This document shows positions 44,443-52,855 of a stretch of DNA of 64,000 nucleotides, piece by piece (the first letter of the stretch is position 1; the number at the start of each line of letters is the position of its first letter). A program made the position numbers and the translations under genes. The DNA is taken from NCBI RefSeq assembly GCF_935822925.1, contig NZ_CAKXZS010000012.1, positions 124,001 to 188,000 on the forward strand. The letters are read 5' to 3'. The notes beneath the pieces were generated by a model. It was not told where the DNA came from. It saw only the letters and a program-made list of their open reading frames with translations, and made no database searches. This stretch comes from Mesorhizobium ventifaucium (lineage in GTDB: Bacteria > Pseudomonadota > Alphaproteobacteria > Rhizobiales > Rhizobiaceae).

Positions 44443-44797
44443 ATCGCGACCCCGCCGGACAGGCATGTGGACCTTGCAAGCGCGGATTCACACAGAACGC
44501 GTTGCACCCACATAGCGCAAATCGCCGACCTCGAGGCAGCGAAGGATGGTATCAATAGTGCGAGGAGCTGCTTGCCTTGATCCCCACCAGGCATGGCGAC
44601 AGACCCTCGAAGAACTCCAGAACCCGCCTACGCGTCAGCTTTCTTCGGATCACAACCTCGTCAGCTGCATCTAGGCCGTGAACCTGAAAACTGACTTCGC
44701 GATATCCGGACCAATCCTCGTAAATTGCGAATCTTGGCTCTCCTCCAGCTCTGGTCCAGCGACTATAGCCGCAAGGCGAGGGAGAGCCCAGGTGATC

Positions 44798-44941
44798 TCA
44801 AGTGATCTCAAGTGGCAGATCGCAGCGTTCGTCGAGTATTACAACCCTGCCGAGCGCGGCGACATCATCACGCTGGAAAGGAAAGAGATCAAACGCGAAA
44901 CCATCAGGAAACGCCCCTTGCTTCATCGAGAAGCGGCCGCC
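44798..44941 (+). pseudogene. IS3-family transposase remnant
   Basis: The frame reads DLKWQIAAFVEYYN followed by ITLERKEIKRETIRKRPLLH and REAAA. This is the C-terminal end of an IS3-family OrfB (family: IAAFVEYYNHxRYHES ... ILLERERIKRxTIxxRRLxH). The middle (HESLxNLTPADVYFGR) is deleted and only about 47 codons remain. It lies about 10 bp from the second copy of the 273-bp repeat, which suggests that the IS took part in placing or truncating that copy. Confidence 0.7.
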
Positions 44942-44950
44942 CCTGATGAC

Positions 44951-45223
44951 TGCTCATCGACGGCCTCCGGGTGCCACCGCCACCGGCTCGCCCCGGTACA
45001 GGCCGGGACCGGTGATGACCAGCTCGTCGAGGAACCGGTTCGCCGAGACCAGCGCAGCGTCGGTCAGCCGGCGGGAGTGGGCGAAATCCCAGAGCGCGGG
45101 CCAGGCCACGACCAGCGCGATCGTTCCGCCGGCACCGTCGTCTAGAACTGTCTTAACGGACCGACTGGAAAGCATCAGTCTTAACTTTCGCTGCGGCACC
45201 TCAGACCCCAAACACCTTCATCA
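44951..45223. repeat. 273-bp dispersed repeat, copy 2
   Basis: Gapless match to 1401-1673 with 20 mismatches (about 92.7%). It ends at the same two points as copy 1, exactly 43550 bp away in the same orientation. Here the glycosyltransferase that should follow is absent; an IS3 remnant lies there instead. Confidence 0.85.
44954..45211 (-). CDS. Small protein of unknown function, copy 2
   Basis: An 85-codon frame (TTG start, or 81 codons from the GTG in place of the copy-1 ATG) about 88% identical in protein to the 1404-1661 frame. Differences are scattered, several at conservative positions (L/V, M/I), and no stop or frameshift has arisen, so some selection may remain. The operon partners are lost. 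It may equally be a non-expressed relic. Confidence 0.3.
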   Translation of the reverse strand: MGSEVPQRKLRLMLSSRSVKTVLDDGAGGTIALVVAWPALWDFAHSRRLTDAALVSANRFLDELVITGPGLYRGEPVAVAPGGRR

Positions 45224-45381
45224 CCTCGTCCCCGAATTGGGCGCATGGTCTCCGTCCAGTGATGTCACATAAAGAAGGAAGAGCCACAGCTTCGGGTCTG
45301 TCGACCTATTTCATGTGCCCGCACCGGCCCAACCGCTTTGTGCGTGCTGCAAAAACAACAGTGCTTTCCGACATCTTTTCG

Positions 45382-45957
45382 TCAAGCGGTGGCGCGCGGA
45401 TAAACGCTGAGCACACGCCCGACGAACGTACTGAACTCGGTCATGTAGTTGCGCAAGAACTCCTCCGTTGATTTGGAACCAACCAGGCCGTCGTCGGAAA
45501 TCAGGTCAGGTGTGAACTGGATGTAGGCCTCGATGGCATTCATCATAGGCGAATTGCAGAAGCTCAGAATACTCTTCAGATGCTGTTGGCCGACCGCTGT
45601 GCCGATCGCCCCTGGAGAAGTACCGATGATCCCAGAAGGTTTTCTGGTAAAGGAGTTCTGTCCCCAGGGCCGGCTCGCCCAGTCGATGGCGTTCTTTAGG
45701 CCGCCAGGGATCGAACGGTTGTATTCCGGCGTTACGAAAAGGATCGCGTCGACAGCCGCGATACTGGTCTTTAGATCCCGCGCGACCTTTGGATAGTCGG
45801 CATCGTAGTCATAGCTGTAGATCGGCAGCTCACGGAACGCGATCTCGTCCATTTTAAGCTCGGCCGGCGCTAGTCGCACCAGGGCTTTCGCTAGTTTTCG
45901 ATTGAGCGACCCCTTGGCGAGGCTGCCGACAAAATACCCGACTTTGTAATTGGACAA
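45382..45957 (-). CDS. NADPH-dependent FMN reductase
   Basis: A 191-residue flavodoxin-fold reductase. The start is TTG 45957, because AGGAGGAAAC lies just ahead and the family start (SNYKVGYFVGSLAKGSLNRKLAKAL) follows. The FMN phosphate loop is GSLAKGSLNRK, and the second flavin motif is VTPEYNRSIPGGLKNAIDW. Typical roles are quinone or azo reduction in the cytoplasm as oxidative-stress defence. It is an isolated gene among debris. Confidence 0.85.
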   Translation of the reverse strand: MSNYKVGYFVGSLAKGSLNRKLAKALVRLAPAELKMDEIAFRELPIYSYDYDADYPKVARDLKTSIAAVDAILFVTPEYNRSIPGGLKNAIDWASRPWGQNSFTRKPSGIIGTSPGAIGTAVGQQHLKSILSFCNSPMMNAIEAYIQFTPDLISDDGLVGSKSTEEFLRNYMTEFSTFVGRVLSVYPRATA

Positions 45958-46008
45958 AGTTTCCTCCTGACTTGATGACCTCAACACCCCCAGACGGACG
46001 GGGCCTCT

Positions 46009-46251
46009 TCACACCAGACGACCGCACGGTCCCAGCCCCATAATGCTCGTCGCTGCGCGTGCCGCGCGGCAGACCAACGTTACCGATCGCAGGATCGACT
46101 GCGGTTCCCGCCGTTGTGCCGCCTTCGAACAAGAACGGTGACGCGGCGATGCCGGGTAGCGGCCCGTCAGGTCCTCGGCGATTGCCTGCCCCAGAAAGCC
46201 GCTACTCCTGGTAATTAGTACGGTTCCCCGCGGGGCGTCTTCCATCTGCAT
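46009..46251 (-). pseudogene. SDR fragment and unidentified debris
   Basis: The first 30 codons (MQMEDAPRGTVLITRSSGFL, GQAIAEDLTGRY) are the start of an extended SDR/epimerase with its GxxGFxG motif, the first glycine changed to Arg. It breaks off at once. Downstream another frame reads FLFEGGTTAGTAVDPAIGNV, also coding-like but from a different, unidentified protein. This is a junction of two gene fragments left by deletion. Confidence 0.55.
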
Positions 46252-46386
46252 GCATTCTCCGGCTGGGGGATCAGGACGAGCGCTCCGGGCGCTGCGGTGC
46301 TTCCTTTAGCGATAGGTCTGACAGGTCTAGTCGAGAATGCTCCAACCCGGCGTGCGAGCCTATCAAACGGTAGGATCGGTTAGACA

Positions 46387-46398
46387 ATACCAAGGTAT
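46387..46398. promoter_or_regulatory. Isolated TACC-N2-GGTA palindrome
   Basis: ATACCAAGGTAT is a perfect palindrome of the same kind as in elements A-D, but the TTGATC and TATAGC boxes are not found at the right distance on either strand. It may be a lone binding site. The surrounding 46252-46567 contains no gene. Confidence 0.3.
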
Positions 46399-46567
46399 GG
46401 GGCGATTCTAACCCCACTTGAGGGTGCGACGGTGAGCGCTCGACCGGGTGGAGTTGGTCAGGGTCTCCGGTTTAGCTTGGAGAGCCGTTCTTGAGGCGCA
46501 CGTCGCGGGACCTTTTTGAGGTCTGCACGGTTAACGAAGGCACCGCATTAGGGTCATTTTGGGACAA

Positions 46568-47887
46568 TTATCGCGAGGCCTGCTGGACATCCGATATTCG
46601 CCAGAAAGGGCGTTTGATTTCGACGAGTTGGCGACGGGGATCGCCGGCCTTCACTCTGTCGCGGATGAGCGCAACCAAGTCCGCCTTAACAGCCGGATCC
46701 GACAAGAAATAGCTATGGCCGATGAAGCCGCCGCCGCCTGAAAACTCGATGAAATCGACCAGCCCTCCCATCTGAGACCCTGCCCATTTGGACGCCGCCT
46801 CGCTTCTGTTCTTGGGAAGCCTTGCGACAGCGAGCTGCCCCAGCCGCAAGGCGCTGCCGAAGAGCAGCGTCGATGCCCCCAACGCTTTGTCCCCGGGAGA
46901 CGAGTAAACCGTGAGATGCATAGCGCCTTGAGGCGGGAACGTGCTTGGACTTGATTTGCTGCCGAAGGCAAGGTCTGGGTCCGATACCCACGCGAACAAC
47001 TTGGAAGAAGCCACGTCGAGATCAATATCGGGAGCGAAAAACACCGCGTTCGCGATCTTGTAGCGCTGCCAAAGCGAGGATCGGCTAACATAGGCTTCGA
47101 TGGCGAGTTGCTGGACCACACTTGCAAGCACATCGGTTCCGCGGCTATGCGCCAAGAGGTGAAGCCGCTCGACACCCTTAACTTCGGCGATGATGCGAAT
47201 GGCTTTCTTGAAGTCCGCGACTGCAAACTCGCTCGACTCGCGGTCGATGTTGTAGCCAAAGAACAAGCCGCCGGAACCCCCACCAGGCCATGTCAGGACA
47301 ATGCAGACAAACTGGTTCTGCAGCGACCTGCAAATCTCGCCTGTGGCGAGCGCGGCGTCGTCGAAGCCGTTGCCGTATCCGTGAATAAAGACCACGACTT
47401 CCTTACGATTGGCTATTGCGAGACGACGAGCGACTTCGGCCTGCAGCGATGCGGCAGCCTGTTCATGGGCCGCGACCGCCGTCGGCGTGCGGCGTAGCCC
47501 GTTCGCGGTCGCCACGACGCCGTAAGGTGTCGCCGGAAACCGTCCAGTCTCGGAAATAGCACCGACACGCAACTCACTTTTGCTGGTGGGAGAGTTGCGT
47601 GTCGGGGTGATCGAAACCGATCCGAAGCTCAAGAATAGGGCTCTTTCGGCACCGTAAGACAACGTGCTGTCCGAAGCAGTTACAGGTGCCCGGTCGGTAA
47701 TGTAGAGGAGGTCGAAGGCTCCAGAACTCTGGCGGGACCGAATGGTCTGAGTGCTTTGCAACGCCGGCGACTCGGTAACGGGCAGCGTTGCAACCTCCGC
47801 GCGCTGCGTGGCACAGCCAGCAAGGGAGACAAGCAAGAGGAGCCCTGCCATTGCCCTACAAAAATTTATTGATCCGACCTGTCCCAT
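46568..47887 (-). CDS. Lipoprotein alpha/beta hydrolase (DUF900 family)
   Basis: A 439-residue protein with a lipoprotein signal (LLLLVSLAGC; lipobox LAGC). The alpha/beta-hydrolase core has VVVFIHGYGNGFDDA (oxyanion region) and the nucleophile elbow AHSRGTD (Ser). FFAPDIDLDV follows, and a C-terminal GFIGHSYFLSD supplies the catalytic His candidate. This matches the DUF900 group of rhizobial envelope hydrolases with unknown substrate. Anchored in the outer or inner membrane facing the periplasm. It is a monocistronic gene. Confidence 0.85.
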   Translation of the reverse strand: MGQVGSINFCRAMAGLLLLVSLAGCATQRAEVATLPVTESPALQSTQTIRSRQSSGAFDLLYITDRAPVTASDSTLSYGAERALFLSFGSVSITPTRNSPTSKSELRVGAISETGRFPATPYGVVATANGLRRTPTAVAAHEQAAASLQAEVARRLAIANRKEVVVFIHGYGNGFDDAALATGEICRSLQNQFVCIVLTWPGGGSGGLFFGYNIDRESSEFAVADFKKAIRIIAEVKGVERLHLLAHSRGTDVLASVVQQLAIEAYVSRSSLWQRYKIANAVFFAPDIDLDVASSKLFAWVSDPDLAFGSKSSPSTFPPQGAMHLTVYSSPGDKALGASTLLFGSALRLGQLAVARLPKNRSEAASKWAGSQMGGLVDFIEFSGGGGFIGHSYFLSDPAVKADLVALIRDRVKAGDPRRQLVEIKRPFWRISDVQQASR

Positions 47888-48051
47888 GGAAGTGTCAACT
47901 TAATGAAGCATAGCGCTTCTGGAGAGCCTCTTGCCCGAATTTCGTCGCCACACGCCACTGATTTGGCTACGCCACGATTTTCCGCTTGACGAGTAGAAAG
48001 CAGCATTTCTCGACAAGTTGACAACCCCCTTCCGGTTCAGGGCTCAACTTG

Positions 48052-48509
48052 TGTGAGCGGCGCGATCATACTAGGTGCGACCGAAACAGGAGTGGCCAAC
48101 ATCCAATTGACCGGCATTCATCATCTGACGGCGATCACGGCCAATGCCCTCGCGCGCTTCGATACCGAAACGCCGGGCCTGCGTCTGGTCAAGAAGACCG
48201 TCAACCAGGACGACACAAGCGCTTATCGCCTCTTCTACGCCGACGACAGACGACGCCGGGCACCGATCTCACCTTTTTCGACTGCACGCCCGACGTGCAG
48301 GCGAGCCGCGATTGGGCCGCACGACTTTCGGAGTTCCACGTCCCCAATTCCGGCGAGATCGAGCGCTACTATTTCCGCTCGCTCTATTTCCACGAGCCTG
48401 CCGGGAGTCTTGTTCGAGATCGCGACCGGCGGCCCGGCTTTCACAGTTGACGAGTCTTTGGAAAGCCTGGGCGAGAGGAAAGCGGTTTTGCAACGGGTTG
48501 CACCAAGTT
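48052..48509 (+). pseudogene. Ring-cleaving dioxygenase (VOC/glyoxalase) pseudogene
   Basis: The frame starts [16 protein letters not shown]...[20 protein letters not shown], the N-terminus of LinE/PcpA-type VOC dioxygenases. A deletion and frameshift follow: [13 protein letters not shown] is in another frame, as are [14 protein letters not shown] and [17 protein letters not shown]. Only about 140 of 300 residues are represented, so it is non-functional. It ends just before the tRNA fragment at 48708. Confidence 0.75.
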
Positions 48510-48707
48510 TGCCTGCCGTAAGGTTGGGGCGCTCGGCTAAGGTGCCAATTGGTGCCAAATGAACCCGCAATCCATCTACATGCAGCCCACAATTGTTCAC
48601 TTTGGCACCGATTTGCGAAATGTTAGGCGCGATCTCTAGCGTCTTATCTGTTTGAGATTACTACAATTTTCTCGCAGCGCCTTAGACGTCATGGAAAGGA
48701 TTCAATC

Positions 48708-48752
48708 CTCCGAAGGCAGAGGTCACAGGTTCGAATCCTGTCGGGTGCGCCA
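48708..48752 (+). tRNA. 3' fragment of tRNA-Arg(CCG), likely attachment-site remnant
   Basis: From the anticodon loop CTCCGAA through the T arm (ACAGGTTCGAATCCTGT) to CGGGTGCGCCA this is the 3' 45 nt of a tRNA-Arg with CCG anticodon, including CCA. The 5' half is absent: upstream sequence (ATTCAATC) does not pair. Such 3' halves are left where integrative elements recombine into tRNA genes. The accessory region to its left ends here. Confidence 0.8.
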
Positions 48753-49206
48753 ATAAAATCAAAAGCTTAGTTGGGTCCAAACGCACTTCATAGCGCGGCA
48801 AACTCACCAAAAACTCACCAAGAATTGGAGCGCCGCCTCGTGTTTTCGCGGGTTTTTGCGGCGGTCCACCTTGCTTAGTCAAACAACCTTACCAGATCGG
48901 CCATCGGCCGAATTAAGCACGTCGACCGATCCGGAAGGGAGAGAAGCTTTCCCGCTCGTAGAAGTTCACGCTCATCCTGGCCTCTACAGTGACGGCAATT
49001 GATCCGCTCTTGCCGCGAACCCCGATAAAGCGTGTGAATCGGCACTCAGGATTGACCCCAACCGAGAGGTGACAAGTAAATGACTTTGCTGGCGAATTCG
49101 TCGAGCCGGTGGGGTCATCATCGGCGCCGATCGTGACCCCATTAAGTTTCCGTTTCGTATTTAAAGATCAAGGGCTTATCCAACCCAGGTAGGGAGTTAC
49201 CCTTCG
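48753..49206. other. Decayed segment next to the tRNA fragment
   Basis: No intact gene. On the minus strand a frame of about 80 codons ending at TAA 48913 reads SIAVTVEARMSVNFYERESF and is coding-like, but it has no start codon or recognised family. The plus strand near 49045-49140 carries GATTGACCCCAACC and TGACCCCATT motifs that recall insertion-sequence ends. Probably relics. Confidence 0.3.
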
Positions 49207-49312
49207 ATGCCGATTCACAAAGCGCGCCGGCTCAAGGATTTTCATTTTGCGGTGGAGGAGAAGATCAAGGATTCCTGGCCGCTGCGGAGCTGGGGCATGG
49301 GATCGAGATACG
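49207..49312 (+). pseudogene. Truncated unknown gene at the module edge
   Basis: After a possible ribosome-binding site, MPIHKARRLKDFHFAVEEKI and KDSWPLRSWGMGSRY look like the start of a conserved protein, but from 49313 on the frame runs antisense through the AbiV-like gene. The original gene was probably cut by arrival of the defence module, which places the junction near 49310. The family is unknown. Confidence 0.35.
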
Positions 49313-50347
49313 CTAGCGCCCAAGCCGACCCGTGTTGGATTCGTCAGCAGCCGATTGCCCCCGCGATGCGGGTTTGGCCGCGCTTTTGTTCCCGGGCAAG
49401 AGCAGTTCCCGGAGCTTCCTCCCAAAGCTGGCACCCACAATCTGCTTCTGGTCGGACAGGCTGATCATCAGCTTGAAGGCGTTCAGATACCGCGCGTAGT
49501 AAAGTGGCAGCGCCTCTGTCCGGTCCAGCCGATTCTTTAGCAGTTCGGCCAGCGAGATCAGCGCTTCCTTGAAATGCTTCTCTGAGACCTTTGTCTTGTA
49601 TTGCGCCATGAAGTCACAAAAAGTCCCGTAGTCCGGGACATGAGAAGCGCTGAGCGCGGCAGCCTGGTAGAGTATGTCGGCCTGAACTTCAGGCACTGCG
49701 TAGTTCGTTGTCCATCGGGCAACGGATTTGCGGCCAAGAGCAAGGTCCAGGTAGTCGATGCTTCGCCGCGCCGAAACGTGCCATCCGCAAAAGCTGTCGG
49801 CCCGCTCCTGTCCGAATGTCAGCAGGTAGTCCAGGGCTGCCAAAGTTCTGTTGTCATTGCTCGGCGCATGTATCCCGTCCTGCCTCAGATCAACATAAAA
49901 GTTAGACTGTTTGAACGCGTCCAGCGCTTCCAGAACATTCTCCGGAGCGTAGTGTCGGTAGAGCCGCCGCGAAAATATCGGATCGCCATCGACCTGTTCA
50001 CGGATAATTTTTCCGTACCCAAGAATAAGGGCCTGCTTGGTCTTATGCGAGCCGCCGGATTTCCAGTACGCCTTCCAGGCCTCCTTATCGACGCCGTGCT
50101 CAAAGCGCAGAAACGTGTTGACGAGCAAAGGAACCTTACCAACCTCCTCCAGGCCGAGCACGACCAGCGCGGCGGCGCGGGGAACTCTGTCGTTTCGGCA
50201 AAGAAGCAGCGCCTCCTCAAATAGGCCGAGGCCATTGCCGAGATAGGTTGTGACGGCCTCGGCCACCTCGTTTCGCGTCATGACGCCATCCCGCCGAATA
50301 GGGGCGCGCCCCTGCGAAAGCCATGCGATGATTTCTTCTTCGGTCAT
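49313..50347 (-). CDS. AbiV-like abortive-infection protein
   Basis: A 344-residue protein. Residues 30-75 contain the AbiV/HEPN-like helical pattern: YLGNGLGLFEEALLLCRNDR followed by VPRAAALVVLGLEEVGKVPL (the EExGK motif). A second helical region lies around YLDLALGRKS. No membrane segment. Lactococcal AbiV stops phage growth by blocking translation through interaction with a phage protein; here the role is inferred only by family. The C-terminal 30 residues are polar and low-complexity. It lies in the AT-richer block with the GHKL and DGQHR genes, 620 bp downstream of the GHKL gene, so it may be separately expressed. Confidence 0.7.
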   Translation of the reverse strand: MTEEEIIAWLSQGRAPIRRDGVMTRNEVAEAVTTYLGNGLGLFEEALLLCRNDRVPRAAALVVLGLEEVGKVPLLVNTFLRFEHGVDKEAWKAYWKSGGSHKTKQALILGYGKIIREQVDGDPIFSRRLYRHYAPENVLEALDAFKQSNFYVDLRQDGIHAPSNDNRTLAALDYLLTFGQERADSFCGWHVSARRSIDYLDLALGRKSVARWTTNYAVPEVQADILYQAAALSASHVPDYGTFCDFMAQYKTKVSEKHFKEALISLAELLKNRLDRTEALPLYYARYLNAFKLMISLSDQKQIVGASFGRKLRELLLPGNKSAAKPASRGQSAADESNTGRLGR

Positions 50348-50967
50348 AAGCTACTGGTAGCAGGGTCCGCCCGGTTTCACAGCCAAATACTGGGCCTCTA
50401 ACCGTCTGACTCCTTCTGGCAGCTTCAGCATCTCTGTGCATCGCATTTGGAATTATATGGAAGAAACAATCACATACGAGTGCCCAGTTTCATCCTCTCC
50501 GGCGCGCCATCTCCCGTCGGGGTCCATTCTGGACACATAGGTTACGGTTTATACCGGAGACATAGGTAACACTTTCGGCCCGAAAGGGTTTTCGAGTGGT
50601 TCGAGCCTGTATGTCTCATCGTTGGCAATCAGCTCTTACAGAGGTGAAGCATTCCGGTTCTTCGTGATGGCAACAATTATTCGAATCAGGCCTCCGCAAT
50701 GATCCCGGGCCCATGCAAGATTATCACAACTCGACAAAGTGAATAAGCCACTTGTCATCCTGAAGATGAGAATGCGATCGATAAATATCTGTCCCGCGCT
50801 CAAATCGGTCTTGCCAGAAAGTAACTACAACGGTCTTTCCATCTCGGCTTCGAGGCAGACCAACTCCATCTCGCATTTACTGGATATGTCCCATATTCAG
50901 CAAAGCAGTCTGTGTGCAGGTCCATCTTTTACTCATTGTAGCCTTAACCCTCGTGAATTTTTCGAAT
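50348..50967. other. Gap with IS481-like terminal remnant
   Basis: No gene supported. Two related 11-mers in direct orientation, ACATAGGTTAC (50535-50545) and ACATAGGTAAC (50560-50570), and the sequence between them recall the end regions of IS481-type elements in rhizobia. No transposase remains. The segment separates the AbiV-like gene from the GHKL gene. Confidence 0.35.
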
Positions 50968-52785
50968 TTAGCCGACCGCGACCACAGCAAAGTCTGCATC
51001 CTGCTTTACTGTTCTCAAAGTCTGCCCCATGCGGCGGCGAGCATTCTGTAAAGCGTCCACGAAATCATCCGCAGCAAGGCTGAGGCTTTCTGGAGATTGA
51101 GCACTCGCGATGTTCTCGGACGTCCATTCATGGTTCAGCTGTTTTGCAAGGGCGTATATTACCGCACGCCCGACTCGGCCGATCATTGTGCGCTCGGCAA
51201 GCTCCAACGCCATTTTCCGCATGAATTCAGGATCAGGCGATGCTGCGTACTCTAGCTCTAATTGGAGTCGCATAGCATCAATGGCGGGGTATCGCATGTT
51301 AACGAAAAGCTGCGACGCGTCTTGATAGAACTTTGCGGCCTTTCCCTTGAGCCCTTTTTCCTCAATCTGAGCGTCGTCGCGCAAAAGCATAATCTCGGGA
51401 GCCTGCTCAGCGTTGAGCGAAATCGATGCACGTTTGGAACCCAGGGGCACGGCCACCAAATCGTCAAGCGTCAAGCGCGGTGTCTTACTTTCATCATTCG
51501 CCTTAGTACCCTGACGATCAGGCCGAAAGCCAACACCTTCGCCCGGACCAACTTCCAGGCTTCCCCCCGGTTGAATACGAATACTTGGCGCTTTCACTCG
51601 AAGCGAGTTCAGCAATTTTTGCAGCTCGTCTCTTATCTCCTCAGTGCTCCCGGAATCTGCAGGCGCAAATGAGTTAATGATTTCGATCAACCAGGCCGGA
51701 CGATGTTCTCGCGCAAGATCGCAGAAATCTCTCGCATCGACTTGTCTCTGATCACCATTCTTATATCTCAAAAACTGTCGATAAGCTTCAGGCCTAACGG
51801 GATAATCATCCGGGAGTTCGACATGAATAGAAATATGCTTTGCCCCGAAAGTCACTCCATACAAGGGAGCATCTAAGGTCCACTGCCTGCTTCTTTTCAC
51901 CTCGTATGACTCGCTTTTATGTACAATAGAGCACAAACTCACATCTGACGTGATAGCGCCACTAACCGACTTGTTATGACTGGTGCCCACAAGGGGAGGG
52001 TCATAAAAGTAGTGAATTGTTACCCCTGTAGACGTGACAATACTTTCTGACTGCCCCATAGGGAAAGCTCTATCAGGAATGGTTCGAAAGGACCTTGCGC
52101 CATCAAGTTTGTGCGTCCCCGGCAAAAAGCGGACAACCAGGCCCTTCGGAAGTCGAAAAAAGCGATAATAAAGGTAATCAGCAAGCCATTGCCCTGTGAC
52201 CACGGGATTTGCATCATATGGGTCCTTGACAGTATCTTGCTCCACTCGATTGCCGAACAGTACCACTTCGGTCCAGTCTGCACTCACGTCAACCGATTCA
52301 GACGTCACAACGTCGGTGACATCGATGACCTCGTCCCAAACCCCGGGAGCGCTTTCACGCCGAAGGCGCCCATATATACCCTCGCGTTCACATAGAATTA
52401 CTTCGCTCACCTTCCCGGACTTGCATGACCGATATCTGAGACCAATTTTGTTGGAAGGGAGCGATGCTACTTTGGCGCCCATTCCAAAATTCTCGTCGAG
52501 ACCTTTAACTTTCCCAATAGATGCGGCAAGATCGCAAACCCGATGAAGCTCCTCGCTGGACATTCCGGGCCCGGTGTTCCAGATGCAAAGTTTCTGTGCC
52601 CCACCCATGTTATAGCTTCGAATCTCGATCAGCTGAGAGCCGATGGGCGCCTGAAGCGCCGCCTCGACGGCGTTCATAAATAACTCTCGCACCATCATAG
52701 TTTTTGGACAGCGCTCAATAGTGCTGGCAACTAAGAACGGCTCGTCGGCCACTCTCAACGGCGCAACTTCCTGCAGACCTATCAT
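50968..52785 (-). CDS. GHKL-type ATPase of unknown function
   Basis: A 605-residue protein; ATG 52785 has AAGGGAAC upstream. The N-terminal 180 residues are a GHKL (gyrase/Hsp90/kinase/MutL) ATP-binding domain: N box VRELFMNAVEAALQA, G1 IWNTGPGMSSEEL (the usual Asp is Asn), and G2 ENFGMGAKVASL. The following 420 residues match nothing that I recognise; the section around residues 440-520 is charged and may be flexible. GHKL ATPases of this shape occur in MORC-like and other bacterial defence genes. It is directly downstream of the DGQHR gene with a 70-bp gap containing a hairpin, so they are very likely one operon. Low GC and rare codons mark recent transfer. Confidence 0.75.
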   Translation of the reverse strand: MIGLQEVAPLRVADEPFLVASTIERCPKTMMVRELFMNAVEAALQAPIGSQLIEIRSYNMGGAQKLCIWNTGPGMSSEELHRVCDLAASIGKVKGLDENFGMGAKVASLPSNKIGLRYRSCKSGKVSEVILCEREGIYGRLRRESAPGVWDEVIDVTDVVTSESVDVSADWTEVVLFGNRVEQDTVKDPYDANPVVTGQWLADYLYYRFFRLPKGLVVRFLPGTHKLDGARSFRTIPDRAFPMGQSESIVTSTGVTIHYFYDPPLVGTSHNKSVSGAITSDVSLCSIVHKSESYEVKRSRQWTLDAPLYGVTFGAKHISIHVELPDDYPVRPEAYRQFLRYKNGDQRQVDARDFCDLAREHRPAWLIEIINSFAPADSGSTEEIRDELQKLLNSLRVKAPSIRIQPGGSLEVGPGEGVGFRPDRQGTKANDESKTPRLTLDDLVAVPLGSKRASISLNAEQAPEIMLLRDDAQIEEKGLKGKAAKFYQDASQLFVNMRYPAIDAMRLQLELEYAASPDPEFMRKMALELAERTMIGRVGRAVIYALAKQLNHEWTSENIASAQSPESLSLAADDFVDALQNARRRMGQTLRTVKQDADFAVVAVG

Positions 52786-52818
52786 CCGAGTTCCCTTCAG
52801 CTAACGCGAGGATGGATC

Positions 52819-52845
52819 TTGGAGGCCCCGATGCTGGGCCTCCAA
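52819..52845 (-). terminator. Hairpin between DGQHR and GHKL genes
   Basis: TTGGAGGCCC (52819-52828) and GGGCCTCCAA (52836-52845) form a perfect 10-bp stem with a 7-nt loop. On the transcribed (minus) strand no T-run follows, so it is more likely an RNA processing or attenuation hairpin that sets the ratio of the two proteins than a full terminator. Confidence 0.5.
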
Positions 52846-52855
52846 AGCTAATGTC

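Noticed and set aside
45259..45471. Small plus-strand frame next to the FMN reductase.
   Set aside because: No ribosome-binding site or protein-like features, and it overlaps the end of the reductase gene.
48682..48882. Minus-strand frame containing HPTGFEPVTSAFGG.
   Set aside because: This is the well-known spurious translation of the antisense of a tRNA-Arg; it confirms the tRNA fragment and is not a gene.
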